From NCBI RefSeq assembly GCF_900258035.1, contig NZ_OGTP01000025.1, forward strand, positions 37,109 through 101,108: a stretch of DNA of 64,000 bases. Reading direction: 5' to 3'. Source of the DNA: Caballeronia novacaledonica (GTDB lineage: Bacteria; Pseudomonadota; Gammaproteobacteria; Burkholderiales; Burkholderiaceae). Below, piece by piece: positions 25,090 to 34,603 of this stretch. Under the pieces are notes generated by a model. It was not told the DNA's origin, did no database searches, and worked only from the letters and a program-made list of their open reading frames with translations. The position numbers and the translations under genes are program-made. Position 1 is the first letter of the stretch; each line of letters begins with the position of its first letter.

Positions 25090-26643
25090 TCATACCGACA
25101 CGGCTTGAGCCATGTCGCCGCGCAGCCTGAACACTGCGACCGCATCACGCAGCGACGCAGCCTGTTCCGCAAGCGCATGCGCGGCCGCGGATGCCTCTTC
25201 GACCAGCGCGGCGTTCTGCTGCGTGACCTCGTCCATTTGCGTCACGGCGAGATTGACTTGCTCGATGCCGCTGCGCTGCTCTTCCGACGCCGCCGAAATC
25301 TCGCCCACGACGCCCGTCACGCGCTGCACGGAACCGACGATATCGGCGATGATGCCGCCCGCGTCGCGCACGAGCGCGGCTCCGGTTTCGACGCGATCGG
25401 TCGATTGTCCGATGAGCGCCTTGATCTCCTTCGCCGCCGATGCGCTGCGTTGCGCGAGCGAGCGGACTTCGGCCGCGACGACCGCGAAGCCGCGCCCTTC
25501 CTCGCCGGCGCGCGCGGCCTCGACCGCCGCATTCAGCGCGAGGATGTTGGTCTGAAACGCAATGGTATCGATGACGCCGATGATCTCGCCCATCTTGCCG
25601 GCGCTCTCGGAAATGCCGTGCATCGTCTGAATGACCTTCTCCATCGTTTCGCCGCCGGACGTGGCCGTTTGCCACGCGCTCTGCGTGACGGACGACGCCG
25701 CCGCCGCATGCTCCGCGTTCTGCCGCACGGTTGCGGTGATTTCCTCCATGCTGGCCGCCGTCTCCTGCAGTGACGCGGCCTGCTCCTCCGTACGCGACGA
25801 CAGATCGAGATTGCCCGACGCGATCTGCGCGCTCGCCGTCGCCACGCTTTCGGCGCTGTGGCGCACGCGTCCGACCACCTGCGCGAGACTCGTCTGCATG
25901 TGCTTGAGCGCCGCGAGCAGTTCGGCGATTTCGTCCTTGCCGCGCGCATCGAATTCGAGCGACAAGTCTCCGGTCGCCACGGCCTGCGCGCAGCCCAACG
26001 CGCGATTGAGCGGGCGCGACACACTCCGGCTGAAGAGATAGCCGCCGATCAGCGCGAGCATCAGCACCACGAGCATCAGCGCGATGCTCGCGAACGACGC
26101 CTGTCGCGCGTCGCGGTCGGCGCGGGCGGAGACGCGCGCGCTGTCCGCGGCGATCTTCTTCGCCGCCTCGGCGAGCAGCGCGGCCGGTTCGCGGTCGACG
26201 CCCGCGACGGCGTTATCGCCCGCCGAAGGTTCGAAGTCCGCAGCCTTGAATGCTTCAAGACCACGTCGATAGCCCGCGCCCATCGCGACATGCGCGGACG
26301 CGAAGCGCTCGACCAGATCGCGGCTTTCGCCCGCCGGAAGCGTGCGCTTCAGTTCGTCCGCGAGTTTGCTCACCGCGCGTTCGCGCGTTTCGAACGCGCT
26401 CCAGTATTTCTCCAGTTTGGCCGGGTCCTTGCCGCGCAAAAGCGTGTCCTTCCACTCCTGCACCTGCAGCTTGAACGTGACGAGCATTTCCGAAACCATG
26501 CGCTCATTGGCGACGTTGGCGGCCACTTCGGTGCGATAGGCATCGATGGAACCGTTGAGCGCGAAGATGCCGTAGAGCGCGCCGGCCAGCATGAGAACGA
26601 GCGCGGCGGCGAACGCGAGAGGGATTTTGAGGCTGAGCTTCAT
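25090..26643 (-). CDS. Methyl-accepting chemotaxis protein
   Basis: 517 residues with the standard layout. A membrane segment (about residues 8-30) starts a periplasmic four-helix sensor region of about 160 residues. A second membrane segment near 190-210, a HAMP domain (RSVSRPLNRALGCAQAVATGDLSLEF) and a cytoplasmic coiled coil follow. The highly conserved hairpin tip AVEAARAGEEGRGFAVVAAEVRSLAQRSA that binds CheA and CheW is intact. No CheR-binding pentapeptide is evident at the C-terminus. It senses an unknown ligand and signals to the flagellar motor. It is divergent from the phosphodiesterase lipoprotein gene. Confidence 0.93.
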   Translation of the reverse strand: MKLSLKIPLAFAAALVLMLAGALYGIFALNGSIDAYRTEVAANVANERMVSEMLVTFKLQVQEWKDTLLRGKDPAKLEKYWSAFETRERAVSKLADELKRTLPAGESRDLVERFASAHVAMGAGYRRGLEAFKAADFEPSAGDNAVAGVDREPAALLAEAAKKIAADSARVSARADRDARQASFASIALMLVVLMLALIGGYLFSRSVSRPLNRALGCAQAVATGDLSLEFDARGKDEIAELLAALKHMQTSLAQVVGRVRHSAESVATASAQIASGNLDLSSRTEEQAASLQETAASMEEITATVRQNAEHAAAASSVTQSAWQTATSGGETMEKVIQTMHGISESAGKMGEIIGVIDTIAFQTNILALNAAVEAARAGEEGRGFAVVAAEVRSLAQRSASAAKEIKALIGQSTDRVETGAALVRDAGGIIADIVGSVQRVTGVVGEISAASEEQRSGIEQVNLAVTQMDEVTQQNAALVEEASAAAHALAEQAASLRDAVAVFRLRGDMAQAVSV

Positions 26644-26842
26644 CGGGGTAAGTAAGGATGGACGCGGTGAGCGCCGTTGGATGCGGATCGCTGGTTATCG
26701 GCAATCCCGAAGAAAACTGGAGAGCCTTCGACATTCGTCCGACCGAAGCACGCTTCACACCAATGCGCCCGCGCGACGATCAAATCGTGGACATTGCGTT
26801 CGCCTTGCGAAAATTCACTCGACGCCTACGTTCTTCGGCTCC

Positions 26843-26860
26843 GGGTCACGGAACTGTAAT
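26843..26860 (+). promoter_or_regulatory. Possible Pho box upstream of the phosphodiesterase gene
   Basis: GGGTCAC - GGAA - CTGTAAT fits the 7-4-7 layout of a PhoB box (consensus near CTGTCAT repeats). It lies 53 bp before the start codon of a predicted extracytoplasmic phosphodiesterase, which is a sensible PhoB target. The first repeat matches only partly. Confidence 0.33.
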
Positions 26861-26912
26861 GTTGCGGTCTTAGCCTCGATTGACCCAACGAAGCTCAAAT
26901 CGGAGCGAAGTG

Positions 26913-29054
26913 ATGACACGCAAGCACTTGTGGTTGTCAGCGGTGACGGGCAGCGCCATGCTCTTCGGCTGTGGCGGACACGATTCCAACAATCCCAACC
27001 CGCCGCAAGCCACGCGAACGGTCATCATGGTCTGGGACGGCCTGCGTCCCGATTCGGTCACGCAGCAGGACACGCCGAACCTGTATGCGCTGCGTCAGGC
27101 AGGCGTCAATTTCGCCGACAACCATTCGACCTACCCCACGTTCACGATGATGAACGGATCGTCCTTCGCCACGGGATCGTTCCCGAAGACGAGCGGCTTC
27201 TACGGCAACACGTTCTGGACGCCGCCGCAGGGTGCGGGCAACACGATTCCGGTCGGCAGCTCGGCTGCGGGCACGAGTCAGGACTATGTCGATCCGGTCT
27301 TCACCGAGGACTATCAGGTTCTGACCACGCTCAACAACTACTACGGCGGCCAGCTTCTGCTCGTCAAGAGCCTGTTCGCCACGGCGCAGTCGGCGGGCAT
27401 CACGACGGCGACCATCGGCAAATCGGGCGCGGCGTACATTCAGGATCTCGGTCGCGGCGGCTATTTCCTCGACGAAAACAGCGTGCTGCCGCGCAGCCTC
27501 GTCTCCGAGCTGCAGGCCGCGAACATCGCGCTGCCGAAGAACACGGTGTTCGGCTACTCGGGCGCGGACGCGGTGACGCTCGCCGCCAGCAACGGCGACC
27601 CGACCGCGCGCGCCGGTTACATCACGTTCAACACGACCGCCTACGATCCGGCGGGCGCAACCACCGTCGCCGCGCGCGACAGCACCGACACGACGCAAGG
27701 CGCGCCCGAAGATGCGGCCAACAAGTACATGATGTCCGTGTACACGCAATACATCCTGCCGAAGAAGCAGCCGATGCTCTCGCTCATCTGGTTCCGCACG
27801 CCGGACAACGTCGAGCACGGCTACGGTCCGGGCACGCCGAACATGAAGGCCGGGCTGCGTTCGCAGGACGCACGCCTCGGCGAGCTCATGGCGGGTCTCA
27901 AGGCCAACAATCTCGATACGACGACGAATGTCATCGTCGTCTCGGATCACGGGCATTCGACGGTGTCGGGGCCGCTCGCGCTCTATCCGCTGCGCACGAT
28001 CAACGCCTCGGCGACGCCGCCGAGCGGCGCCGCCGTGAACGGGGCGACGAGCGGCACGGATGCGGCAACGCTCGGCGGCGCGAATCCGAGCGGCTATTCG
28101 TTCTCCGGCGACGTGCGCTCCGCCGACCTGCTGACGTATCGCGGCATGAAGGCGTATGACGGCTCGGGCTGCGTCACGTCCGCGATGTACGGCCTCAACG
28201 CGGCCAACGCGCCCACGGTTCCCGTCAAGGTCGATACCACCGGCGCGCTGTGCGGCACGGCCAACACGAAGTATCAGGCGATCAGCGCGACGCTGCCCAC
28301 GCCCGTCGCGAGCTTCAAGGTGCCGGCGCCCGGCAGCCTGCCGGCGAACGGCATCGTGATCGCGGCGAACGGCGGCTCCGATTATTTCTACGTGCCGGGG
28401 CACGACGCCGCGACGGTGCAGAACCTCGTGAAGATACTTCAGCAGCGCGAAGAATTCGGCGCGATCTTCCTCGATAGCCGCTACGGCAATCTGCCCGGCA
28501 CGCTGCCGATGTCGATGGTCAATCTGGAAAACGCCACGCGCCAGAACAACGGCCAGCCCGACGTGGTCGCGAGCTTCACGTGGGACGATCAGACGACGGT
28601 TCAAGGGCTGCCCGGCATCGAGTTCGAGAGCGTCGGCGGCCAGCGCGGCATGCACGGCAGCTTTGGCACCAACGACGTCCACAACACGCTCATCGCGAAC
28701 GGGCCGTCGTTCAAGACTTCGTCGGTGGTCAGCACGCCGACCGGCAACGTCGATGTCGCGCCGACGGTCGCGCATCTGCTCGGCCTGTCGATGCCGCAAG
28801 CCGATGGCCGCATCATCAACGAGTCGCTGCAGAATCCGCCGGGCAATGCGAGCCCGCAGGTCGCGGCATCGACGATCACGCCGCCCGCGCCCGCGACCGG
28901 CCTGCGCTTCGAACTGCCGACGGACCCGACCGGCGCCACCGCCGATACGTCGCTCGCGAAGGGCACCTACACGATCAATCTGGCGGTCAAGGATTTGACC
29001 GTCGACAACAAGACGTACCGCTATTTCGATTATGCAAAGGCCATTCGCCAGTAA
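26913..29054 (+). CDS. Lipoprotein of the alkaline phosphatase/nucleotide pyrophosphatase-phosphodiesterase superfamily
   Basis: 713 residues from the ATG at 26913, with CGGAG upstream. A signal peptide ends in the lipobox LFGC, so it is an exported lipoprotein. The metal-binding start VIMVWDGLRPDSV is followed by TYPTFTMMNGSSFATGSFP, where a threonine is the likely nucleophile. Further on, HGYGPGTP and VSDHGHS supply the remaining zinc ligands. This is the type I phosphodiesterase/NPP pattern, acting on phosphodiesters or pyrophosphates outside the cytoplasm. An insertion of about 180 residues splits the second half of the domain. The stop region overlaps the next gene by 23 bp. Confidence 0.85.
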   Translation: MTRKHLWLSAVTGSAMLFGCGGHDSNNPNPPQATRTVIMVWDGLRPDSVTQQDTPNLYALRQAGVNFADNHSTYPTFTMMNGSSFATGSFPKTSGFYGNTFWTPPQGAGNTIPVGSSAAGTSQDYVDPVFTEDYQVLTTLNNYYGGQLLLVKSLFATAQSAGITTATIGKSGAAYIQDLGRGGYFLDENSVLPRSLVSELQAANIALPKNTVFGYSGADAVTLAASNGDPTARAGYITFNTTAYDPAGATTVAARDSTDTTQGAPEDAANKYMMSVYTQYILPKKQPMLSLIWFRTPDNVEHGYGPGTPNMKAGLRSQDARLGELMAGLKANNLDTTTNVIVVSDHGHSTVSGPLALYPLRTINASATPPSGAAVNGATSGTDAATLGGANPSGYSFSGDVRSADLLTYRGMKAYDGSGCVTSAMYGLNAANAPTVPVKVDTTGALCGTANTKYQAISATLPTPVASFKVPAPGSLPANGIVIAANGGSDYFYVPGHDAATVQNLVKILQQREEFGAIFLDSRYGNLPGTLPMSMVNLENATRQNNGQPDVVASFTWDDQTTVQGLPGIEFESVGGQRGMHGSFGTNDVHNTLIANGPSFKTSSVVSTPTGNVDVAPTVAHLLGLSMPQADGRIINESLQNPPGNASPQVAASTITPPAPATGLRFELPTDPTGATADTSLAKGTYTINLAVKDLTVDNKTYRYFDYAKAIRQ

Positions 29055-29700
29055 GGCGCGCATCGCGCTGATCGTCTGCATGGCGGCGTCGATGAACGCG
29101 TCGGCGGCGCCGCGCGATTCGAGCTTCGAGTCCGTGTTCTCGGTCAAAGGCGAACCGGCTAGCCTGTACTACAAGGTCCGCTTCGTCGCGAACGACGGAC
29201 CGCACACGATGCAGATCTGGCGCGACGGCCAGACGCGCCTGCGCCGCCGCACCGACGACGCGCTCGACACGTACGTCATTCGCGACGCGGCGGATCCCGG
29301 CGAGTTCCAGATGATCGTCGTCGATTACGGCAAGCGCATCACGACGCGCATCGACCGGAACAATCTGGTGCGGCTCGGGCGCTTCATCGACTGGTTCGAT
29401 CTGGCGCACGGACTGCGGCATCCGGTCGGCGAGTATCGGATCGCCGATGCGAGCGCGCCGCCGAAACTCGACGCGCCGGTCACGCAGTGCCGCTGGTACG
29501 AGATCCGCCAGGGCGACGCGGCGCATCGCGTCTGCTGGAGCCAGAGCGAGCGCTTGCCGATCGTGATCTGGTCTGCGTCGCGCGGCGAAGTATGGCGCGT
29601 GACGGCCGTCGACCGGCGCAGCATCGCGCCGGACACTTTCCGGCTGAACGACGCCGGATTCGTGCGCAACGACGCGAACGCCGACATCGACAGCGACTAG
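29032..29700 (+). CDS. Secreted protein of unknown function, coupled to the phosphodiesterase
   Basis: 222 residues; I do not recognise a family. An N-terminal signal peptide (KARIALIVCMAASMNASA, cleavage before APRDSS) directs it to the periplasm. The rest looks beta-rich and soluble, with two cysteines (QCRWYE and RVCWSQ) about 20 residues apart that could form a disulfide. The gene starts 23 bp inside the end of the phosphodiesterase lipoprotein gene, so the two are translationally linked. It may be an accessory or substrate-binding partner; that is inference from coupling only. It meets the MscS gene tail to tail with a 4-bp overlap. Confidence 0.7.
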   Translation: MQRPFASKARIALIVCMAASMNASAAPRDSSFESVFSVKGEPASLYYKVRFVANDGPHTMQIWRDGQTRLRRRTDDALDTYVIRDAADPGEFQMIVVDYGKRITTRIDRNNLVRLGRFIDWFDLAHGLRHPVGEYRIADASAPPKLDAPVTQCRWYEIRQGDAAHRVCWSQSERLPIVIWSASRGEVWRVTAVDRRSIAPDTFRLNDAGFVRNDANADIDSD

Positions 29701-31169
29701 CTGCTCTTCGAGTCGTCGTGCAGCGAGTGCACGTTCCAGACCTTCGCGACCAGCCAGTGAAACAGCGAGTGGTCTTTTTCCGGCTCGACGGGCATCGGCG
29801 TCGTGAGCTTGCCGAGCTTGTCCTGCCGATACGCCAGCAACTGACACATCTGCTTCGCGACCTCGGAATGGTCCTTGAGGAACGACGTCATGTCGTCCTT
29901 GCCGAGCTGGAAGAGCACCGACGGCGTGAGCGTCGTGATGGACACGCGCATCGCGAGCCCGGCGAGCAGGCCCGCTTCGCCGAACGCCTCTCCCGGCCCG
30001 ATGCGCGAGATTTCGCGATTGCTCGTCCCTTCCATGATCGACACCGACAGCGTGCCGGAGTGCACGATCGAAAGGCTGTCGGGCACGGTATCGGGCGCGA
30101 GGACCTGATGATTCGCCTGATATTCGTGTCGCGTGAGGCGCTTCGCCAGCTTCGATACTTCGTCGCCGGACAGGCTGTCGAACAGGCTCACGCGCGTCAG
30201 CAGCGCCTCTCTTCCGTCACGAGAATTGACGCTCGCCGCCGGCACGCCGAGCGCGCGCAACACGACCGATGCCGCCGCGAGATGCCGATAGCAGAGGTCG
30301 AAAAGTTCGTTGGACGCGGCCAGCTTCTTGTTCATGTCGTCGACGAAGGCCATCACCTCATACTGCACCGAGTTTGCCGTGGTGCGCTTCATGCGGGCAA
30401 ACGGCGCCGGCGACGCGAGAATGATCTCGCAGCCGGTGAGCGCGCGCTCCAAAGCGTCGAGCACGGTCCTTGGCCGCGCCTCGGGTTCGATCTCCAGAAC
30501 GATCGATAGCCCGTGGACGTCCCCCGGCTTGCTGTTATTGGTGATCTTCGCCTTCGCGGCGACGGCGTTCGGCACGATCAGCGTGTTGCCCTGACCGGTC
30601 AGCAGATGCGTCGCGCGCCAGTTCATCTCGATGACCTTGCCCTCGACGTCGTCGATCGTCACCCAGTCGCCGACCGCATACGGCTCCGTCGTGTTGATGA
30701 CGATGCCCGCGAATACATCGCTCAGCGTGCTCTGAATCGCGAGGCCCAGCACGATGGCGAGCGCGCCGGACGTGGCGACGAGCCCCCGCACCGGCAATTC
30801 CAGCACGAAGCCGAGCGCGGCGACGGCCGCGGCGAGAAACACGACCGCGCCGAACACGTCCGAGAACAGGCGCTGCTTGCGCCATGCGCGCGGCAGCAGC
30901 AAGGTGTCGAGTGATAGAGACAGCAGACGCGCGCCCATCAGCCACCAGATGATTTCCAGAAGCTGTCCCAGCCAGTGAAGCTCGATCGCGCCGAAATCGG
31001 GCGCCTGAGTGAAAGGGCTCAGGCCGGTGGTGAAAAGTATCCAGCTTAGCGCGAAGAAGAGCGCGAGCCTGATGAAAAGCCGCGCGAGGTCATGCGCAGG
31101 CAGCCGGCCGCGCCACACGACGAGGTCCACGGCGACGATGGCGTAGCCCAGAATCAGCGGATATTTCAC
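29697..31169 (-). CDS. MscS-type mechanosensitive channel with cyclic-nucleotide-binding domain
   Basis: 490 residues from a GTG at 31169 with CGGGAGCG upstream; an ATG at 31220 would add 17 residues but has no ribosome site. The first 140 residues hold about four membrane segments. The MscS pore and beta domain follow (ALAIVLGLAIQSTLSDVFAGIVINTTEPYAVGDWVTI is diagnostic). The last 130 residues are a cyclic-nucleotide-binding fold with RIGPGEAFGEAGLLAGLAMRVSITTL, close to the phosphate-binding cassette and retaining its arginine. This matches the bacterial cyclic-nucleotide-gated (bCNG) branch of MscS channels, which respond to cAMP/cGMP rather than mainly to tension. Confidence 0.9.
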   Translation of the reverse strand: MKYPLILGYAIVAVDLVVWRGRLPAHDLARLFIRLALFFALSWILFTTGLSPFTQAPDFGAIELHWLGQLLEIIWWLMGARLLSLSLDTLLLPRAWRKQRLFSDVFGAVVFLAAAVAALGFVLELPVRGLVATSGALAIVLGLAIQSTLSDVFAGIVINTTEPYAVGDWVTIDDVEGKVIEMNWRATHLLTGQGNTLIVPNAVAAKAKITNNSKPGDVHGLSIVLEIEPEARPRTVLDALERALTGCEIILASPAPFARMKRTTANSVQYEVMAFVDDMNKKLAASNELFDLCYRHLAAASVVLRALGVPAASVNSRDGREALLTRVSLFDSLSGDEVSKLAKRLTRHEYQANHQVLAPDTVPDSLSIVHSGTLSVSIMEGTSNREISRIGPGEAFGEAGLLAGLAMRVSITTLTPSVLFQLGKDDMTSFLKDHSEVAKQMCQLLAYRQDKLGKLTTPMPVEPEKDHSLFHWLVAKVWNVHSLHDDSKSS

Positions 31170-31309
31170 GGACGCTCCCGAATCGGCGACTTTCGAAGAA
31201 TACAACTTGCAGGCCGTCATTTTTTGGTCTGATGTTTTTGCGGGCGTGACGCGAGACCGGGAACGCGGTTTGCCCGAACGTTCGATGCCTCACTTCTCGG
31301 GAAGACGCC

Positions 31310-31894
31310 ATGAATACGCTGCGCATCGACCGGCTGCATCCGACGCAGATGACGCACGGCGAGCGTCAGATCCGGCTGAAGGTCGACCGGTATCGCGCAT
31401 TGAGCGCGCACGATCTCGAGATGGCGATCGCGGAGAAACCGATCGACGTGGTGTTCGGGCCGGCCGGCGAGCCGTATGTGATCGACCATCATCATGTGGC
31501 GTGCGCGCTGGCGCGTATCGGCGTGAAGGAAGTGCCGTTCGTGCTCGTGAGGGACTGGTCGTCGCTCACGCACGCCGCATTCTGGCTCGCGATGGAAAAC
31601 CACGCGTGGGTCTATCCCTACGACGCGGACGGCCGGCGCATTGCGTTCAAGGACATGCCCGTGCACATGTGGGACGCGGTGAACGACGAGTTCCGCAGTC
31701 TCGCGGCCTTCGCGCGCGCGTCGGGCGGCTATGAAAAGACCGACGTGCCGCTCGCCGATTTCCGCTGGGCCGATTTCTTTCGCGCGCATTTCCCCCGACC
31801 GAACGACGATGCGCAATTCGACGCGCTCGTCCCACGCGCGCGCGATCTCGCCCGCAGCGCCGCCGCCGCGGGCTTGCCGGGCTTCATCGGCTGA
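31310..31894 (+). CDS. ParB-like nuclease-domain protein (ParBc_2 type)
   Basis: 194 residues with GGGAAG before the ATG. The N-terminal part reads as a shortened ParB/sulfiredoxin-like domain: RIDRLHPTQMTHGERQI, then IDVVFGPAGEPYVIDHHHVACALARIGVKEVPFVLV, where the histidine-rich turn replaces the usual GERR motif. There is no helix-turn-helix and no ParA partner, so a chromosome-partitioning role is unlikely despite the family name. It is monocistronic and its function is unknown. Confidence 0.7.
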   Translation: MNTLRIDRLHPTQMTHGERQIRLKVDRYRALSAHDLEMAIAEKPIDVVFGPAGEPYVIDHHHVACALARIGVKEVPFVLVRDWSSLTHAAFWLAMENHAWVYPYDADGRRIAFKDMPVHMWDAVNDEFRSLAAFARASGGYEKTDVPLADFRWADFFRAHFPRPNDDAQFDALVPRARDLARSAAAAGLPGFIG

Positions 31895-31981
31895 TGCGGA
31901 CTTTACTCCGCCGGTGGCGTCGCCTATCTTCCTTAAGCAGTTGCCGCACCTGATCCCAAGGTCAAACTACCTGCGCCGAAC

Positions 31982-33352
31982 ATGGATGATTCGCCGGACG
32001 CGCCCGAATCTCGCCGCGGCGGGAGCTTCGGCGTCTCGTGGCCCGATCTGGCCGTCTCCGTCGCGGTGATGGCGGCGGCGATCGTCGTGGTGATCTGGGT
32101 CGCGATACGCCTCATCCGTCCCGCGCCGCCCGATACGCTGACGATCTCCTCCGGTCCGGAATACAGCCGCTTCTGGTTCGTCGCTGAAAAGTACAAGGAG
32201 ATTCTCGCGCGCAACGGCGTGACGCTGAACGTGCTGACGTCGACGGGCACGCTGGACAACCTCACGCGGCTCGCCGATCCCGCCGGCCGCGTGGATCTCG
32301 GCTTCGTGCAGAGCGGGCTCACGAGCGTTTCGAACGTGCTCTCGCCCGATACGCGTCACGCGGGTCTGATGTCGCTCGGCACCGTCAGCAACTGGCCGCT
32401 CTTCGTGTTCTATCGCGGGCCCGTGCTGACGCGGCTTTCGGAATTCAAGGGCAAGCGGCTCGCCATCGGCCGCGAAGGCAGCGGCACGCGGCAGATCGTG
32501 CTCCTGCTGCTGAAGACGAACGGCGTCGAAGCCAACAAGAACGCACGGATGCTGCCGATCGAAGGCGAGGACGCGGTGAATGCGCTGCTCGCGGGCACGA
32601 TCGACGCGGCCTTCCTGAGGCTGGATTCCGCGCGCGACACGCTCATGCAGAAAATGATCCGCACCGCCGACATCCGCCTTTTCGACTTCACGCAAGCGAA
32701 GGCCTACACACGCGCCTTTCCGTTTCTGAGCCAGTTCGAAGTGCCTATGGGCGCGTTCGATCTCGCCGACAACCTTCCTCCCGAATCCACGAAAACCATC
32801 GAGACGACCATCGAGCTGGTCGCGCGGGACACGCTGCATCCCGCGCTGTCGGATCTGATCATCGAGGCGGCCGGCGAGGTCCACGGCGGCGCGGGCCTCC
32901 AGCAGGACGCGGGCGAGTTTCCCGCGCCGGTCGCGCACGACTTCCCGTTGAGTCCGGATGCCGCGCGCTATTACAAGTCCGGCAAGAGTTTCGTCTACAG
33001 GACCATGCCGTTCTGGCTCGCGAGCCTCGCGGACCGGCTCATCGTGCTGGTGGTGCCGATCGTCGTCGTATTGGTGCCGGCGTTGCGATACCTGCCGCCG
33101 CTCTATGCGTGGCGCGTCAAGTCGCGTTTTTATCGGCGCTACGGCGAACTGGTTGCGCTGGAACGCGGCGTGTTCGGCGATCCGTCCGAATCGAATTACG
33201 TCAGGTTCGCCACGAAGCTCGACGAGATCGAGAAAGACCTCAACAGGCTGCGAATGCCGCTCGCTTACGCCGACTCGTTCTACGCGCTGCGCGAACACAT
33301 CAGCTATGTGCGCTCGCAGGTCGAGGCATTGCGACGCACCGGCGACGTCTGA
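31982..33352 (+). CDS. Membrane-anchored TAXI-family solute-binding protein
   Basis: 456 residues. A short cytoplasmic N-terminus and one membrane segment (about residues 20-45) are followed by a TAXI/TRAP-type binding domain: LTISSGPEYSRFWFVAEKYKEIL, then GRVDLGFVQSGLT and the FKGKRLAIGREGSGTRQI block. A second membrane segment (IVLVVPIVVVLVPALRYLPP) comes near 355-375 and a basic cytoplasmic tail of about 80 residues follows. Free periplasmic TAXI proteins feed TRAP permeases, but no permease gene is nearby and this one is anchored at both ends. It may act as a receptor or scaffold rather than a transporter subunit. Confidence 0.8.
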   Translation: MDDSPDAPESRRGGSFGVSWPDLAVSVAVMAAAIVVVIWVAIRLIRPAPPDTLTISSGPEYSRFWFVAEKYKEILARNGVTLNVLTSTGTLDNLTRLADPAGRVDLGFVQSGLTSVSNVLSPDTRHAGLMSLGTVSNWPLFVFYRGPVLTRLSEFKGKRLAIGREGSGTRQIVLLLLKTNGVEANKNARMLPIEGEDAVNALLAGTIDAAFLRLDSARDTLMQKMIRTADIRLFDFTQAKAYTRAFPFLSQFEVPMGAFDLADNLPPESTKTIETTIELVARDTLHPALSDLIIEAAGEVHGGAGLQQDAGEFPAPVAHDFPLSPDAARYYKSGKSFVYRTMPFWLASLADRLIVLVVPIVVVLVPALRYLPPLYAWRVKSRFYRRYGELVALERGVFGDPSESNYVRFATKLDEIEKDLNRLRMPLAYADSFYALREHISYVRSQVEALRRTGDV

Positions 33353-33502
33353 CCGGCGCATCGTGTGGAGCATGCGCTGGATCAAACAGCGCCTTTTAGT
33401 CGAAGCGTAAGATGTTCCGGCCACGCGGTGAAGCGCCGATCTTTCGCAAGCAGTACGGATCACTCACGTTGTGCCGAAGTCCTTAACCGGAAGGAGAAAT
33501 TC

Positions 33503-34603
33503 ATGACCGAAATGATGAAAGCCGCTGTCTTCATCGAGCCGGGCCGTATCGAACTCGCCGACAAACCCATCCCCGGCATCGGCGCGAACGACGCGCTCGT
33601 GCGCATCACCACCACCACGATCTGCGGCACCGACGTCCACATCCTGAAGGGCGAATACCCCGTCGCCAAGGGCTTGACGGTCGGACACGAGCCCGTTGGC
33701 GTGATCGAAAAACTGGGCAGCGCGGTCGTGGGCTATGAGGAAGGTCAACGCGTGATCGCCGGCGCCATCTGTCCCAACTTCAACTCCTACGCCGCGCAGG
33801 ACGGCGTCGCGTCGCAGGACGGCAGCTATCTGATCGCTCGCGGCCAGTGCGGCTGTCACGGCTACAAGGCGACGGCCGGCTGGCGTTTCGGCAACATGAT
33901 CGACGGCACGCAGGCCGAATATGTCCTCGTGCCCGACGCGCAGGCGAACCTCGCGCCGATCCCCGACGGCCTGACCGACGAGCAGGTGCTCATGTGCCCC
34001 GACATCATGTCCACGGGCTTCAAGGGCGCGGAGAACGCCAACATCCGGATCGGCGACACGGTGGCCGTGTTTGCGCAAGGGCCGATCGGCCTGTGCGCGA
34101 CGGCGGGGGCCCGCCTGCTCGGCGCCACCACGATCATCGCGGTGGACGGCAACGATCATCGCCTCGACATGGCGCGCAAGATGGGCGCCGATGTCGCGCT
34201 CAACTTCAAGAACTGCGATGTCGTGGACGAAATCCTCAAGCTCACCGGCGGACGCGGCGTGGATTCGTCGATCGAGGCGCTCGGCACGCAGGGCACGTTC
34301 GAATCGGCGCTGCGCATTCTCAAGCCGGGCGGCACGCTGTCGAGTCTTGGCGTGTACTCGTCCGATCTGACGATTCCGCTCGGCGCCTTCGCCGCCGGTC
34401 TCGGCGACCACAAGATCAACACCGCGCTGTGCCCCGGCGGCAAGGAGCGAATGAGGCGTCTCATGAACGTGATCCGGTCCGGGCGTGTCGAGCTTGGCGC
34501 GCTGGTCACGCATCATTACAAGCTGGACGATATCGTCGCCGCATACGATCTCTTTGCCAATCAGCGGGACGGCGTGCTCAAAGTGGCGATCAAACCGTTC
34601 TGA
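33503..34603 (+). CDS. Zinc-dependent alcohol dehydrogenase (secondary-alcohol type)
   Basis: 366 residues from the ATG at 33503, with AAGGAGA upstream. It is an MDR-family enzyme. Catalytic zinc ligands fit the Thermoanaerobacter/Clostridium secondary-alcohol dehydrogenase pattern: C41 in ICGTD, H62-E63 in GHEPVG and D167 in PDIMSTG. The structural-zinc lobe is atypical, with cysteines at 90, 116 and 118 only. The Rossmann fold has GPIGLC, and an aspartate (D215) ends the second strand, which suggests NAD rather than NADP. It should interconvert secondary or short-chain alcohols and carbonyls. It is not in an obvious operon. Confidence 0.88.
   Translation: MTEMMKAAVFIEPGRIELADKPIPGIGANDALVRITTTTICGTDVHILKGEYPVAKGLTVGHEPVGVIEKLGSAVVGYEEGQRVIAGAICPNFNSYAAQDGVASQDGSYLIARGQCGCHGYKATAGWRFGNMIDGTQAEYVLVPDAQANLAPIPDGLTDEQVLMCPDIMSTGFKGAENANIRIGDTVAVFAQGPIGLCATAGARLLGATTIIAVDGNDHRLDMARKMGADVALNFKNCDVVDEILKLTGGRGVDSSIEALGTQGTFESALRILKPGGTLSSLGVYSSDLTIPLGAFAAGLGDHKINTALCPGGKERMRRLMNVIRSGRVELGALVTHHYKLDDIVAAYDLFANQRDGVLKVAIKPF

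Noticed and set aside
31310..31894. Plasmid or chromosome partition locus because of the ParB-like gene
   Set aside because: No ParA gene, no parS-like palindrome and no helix-turn-helix; the protein is the short ParBc_2 type.
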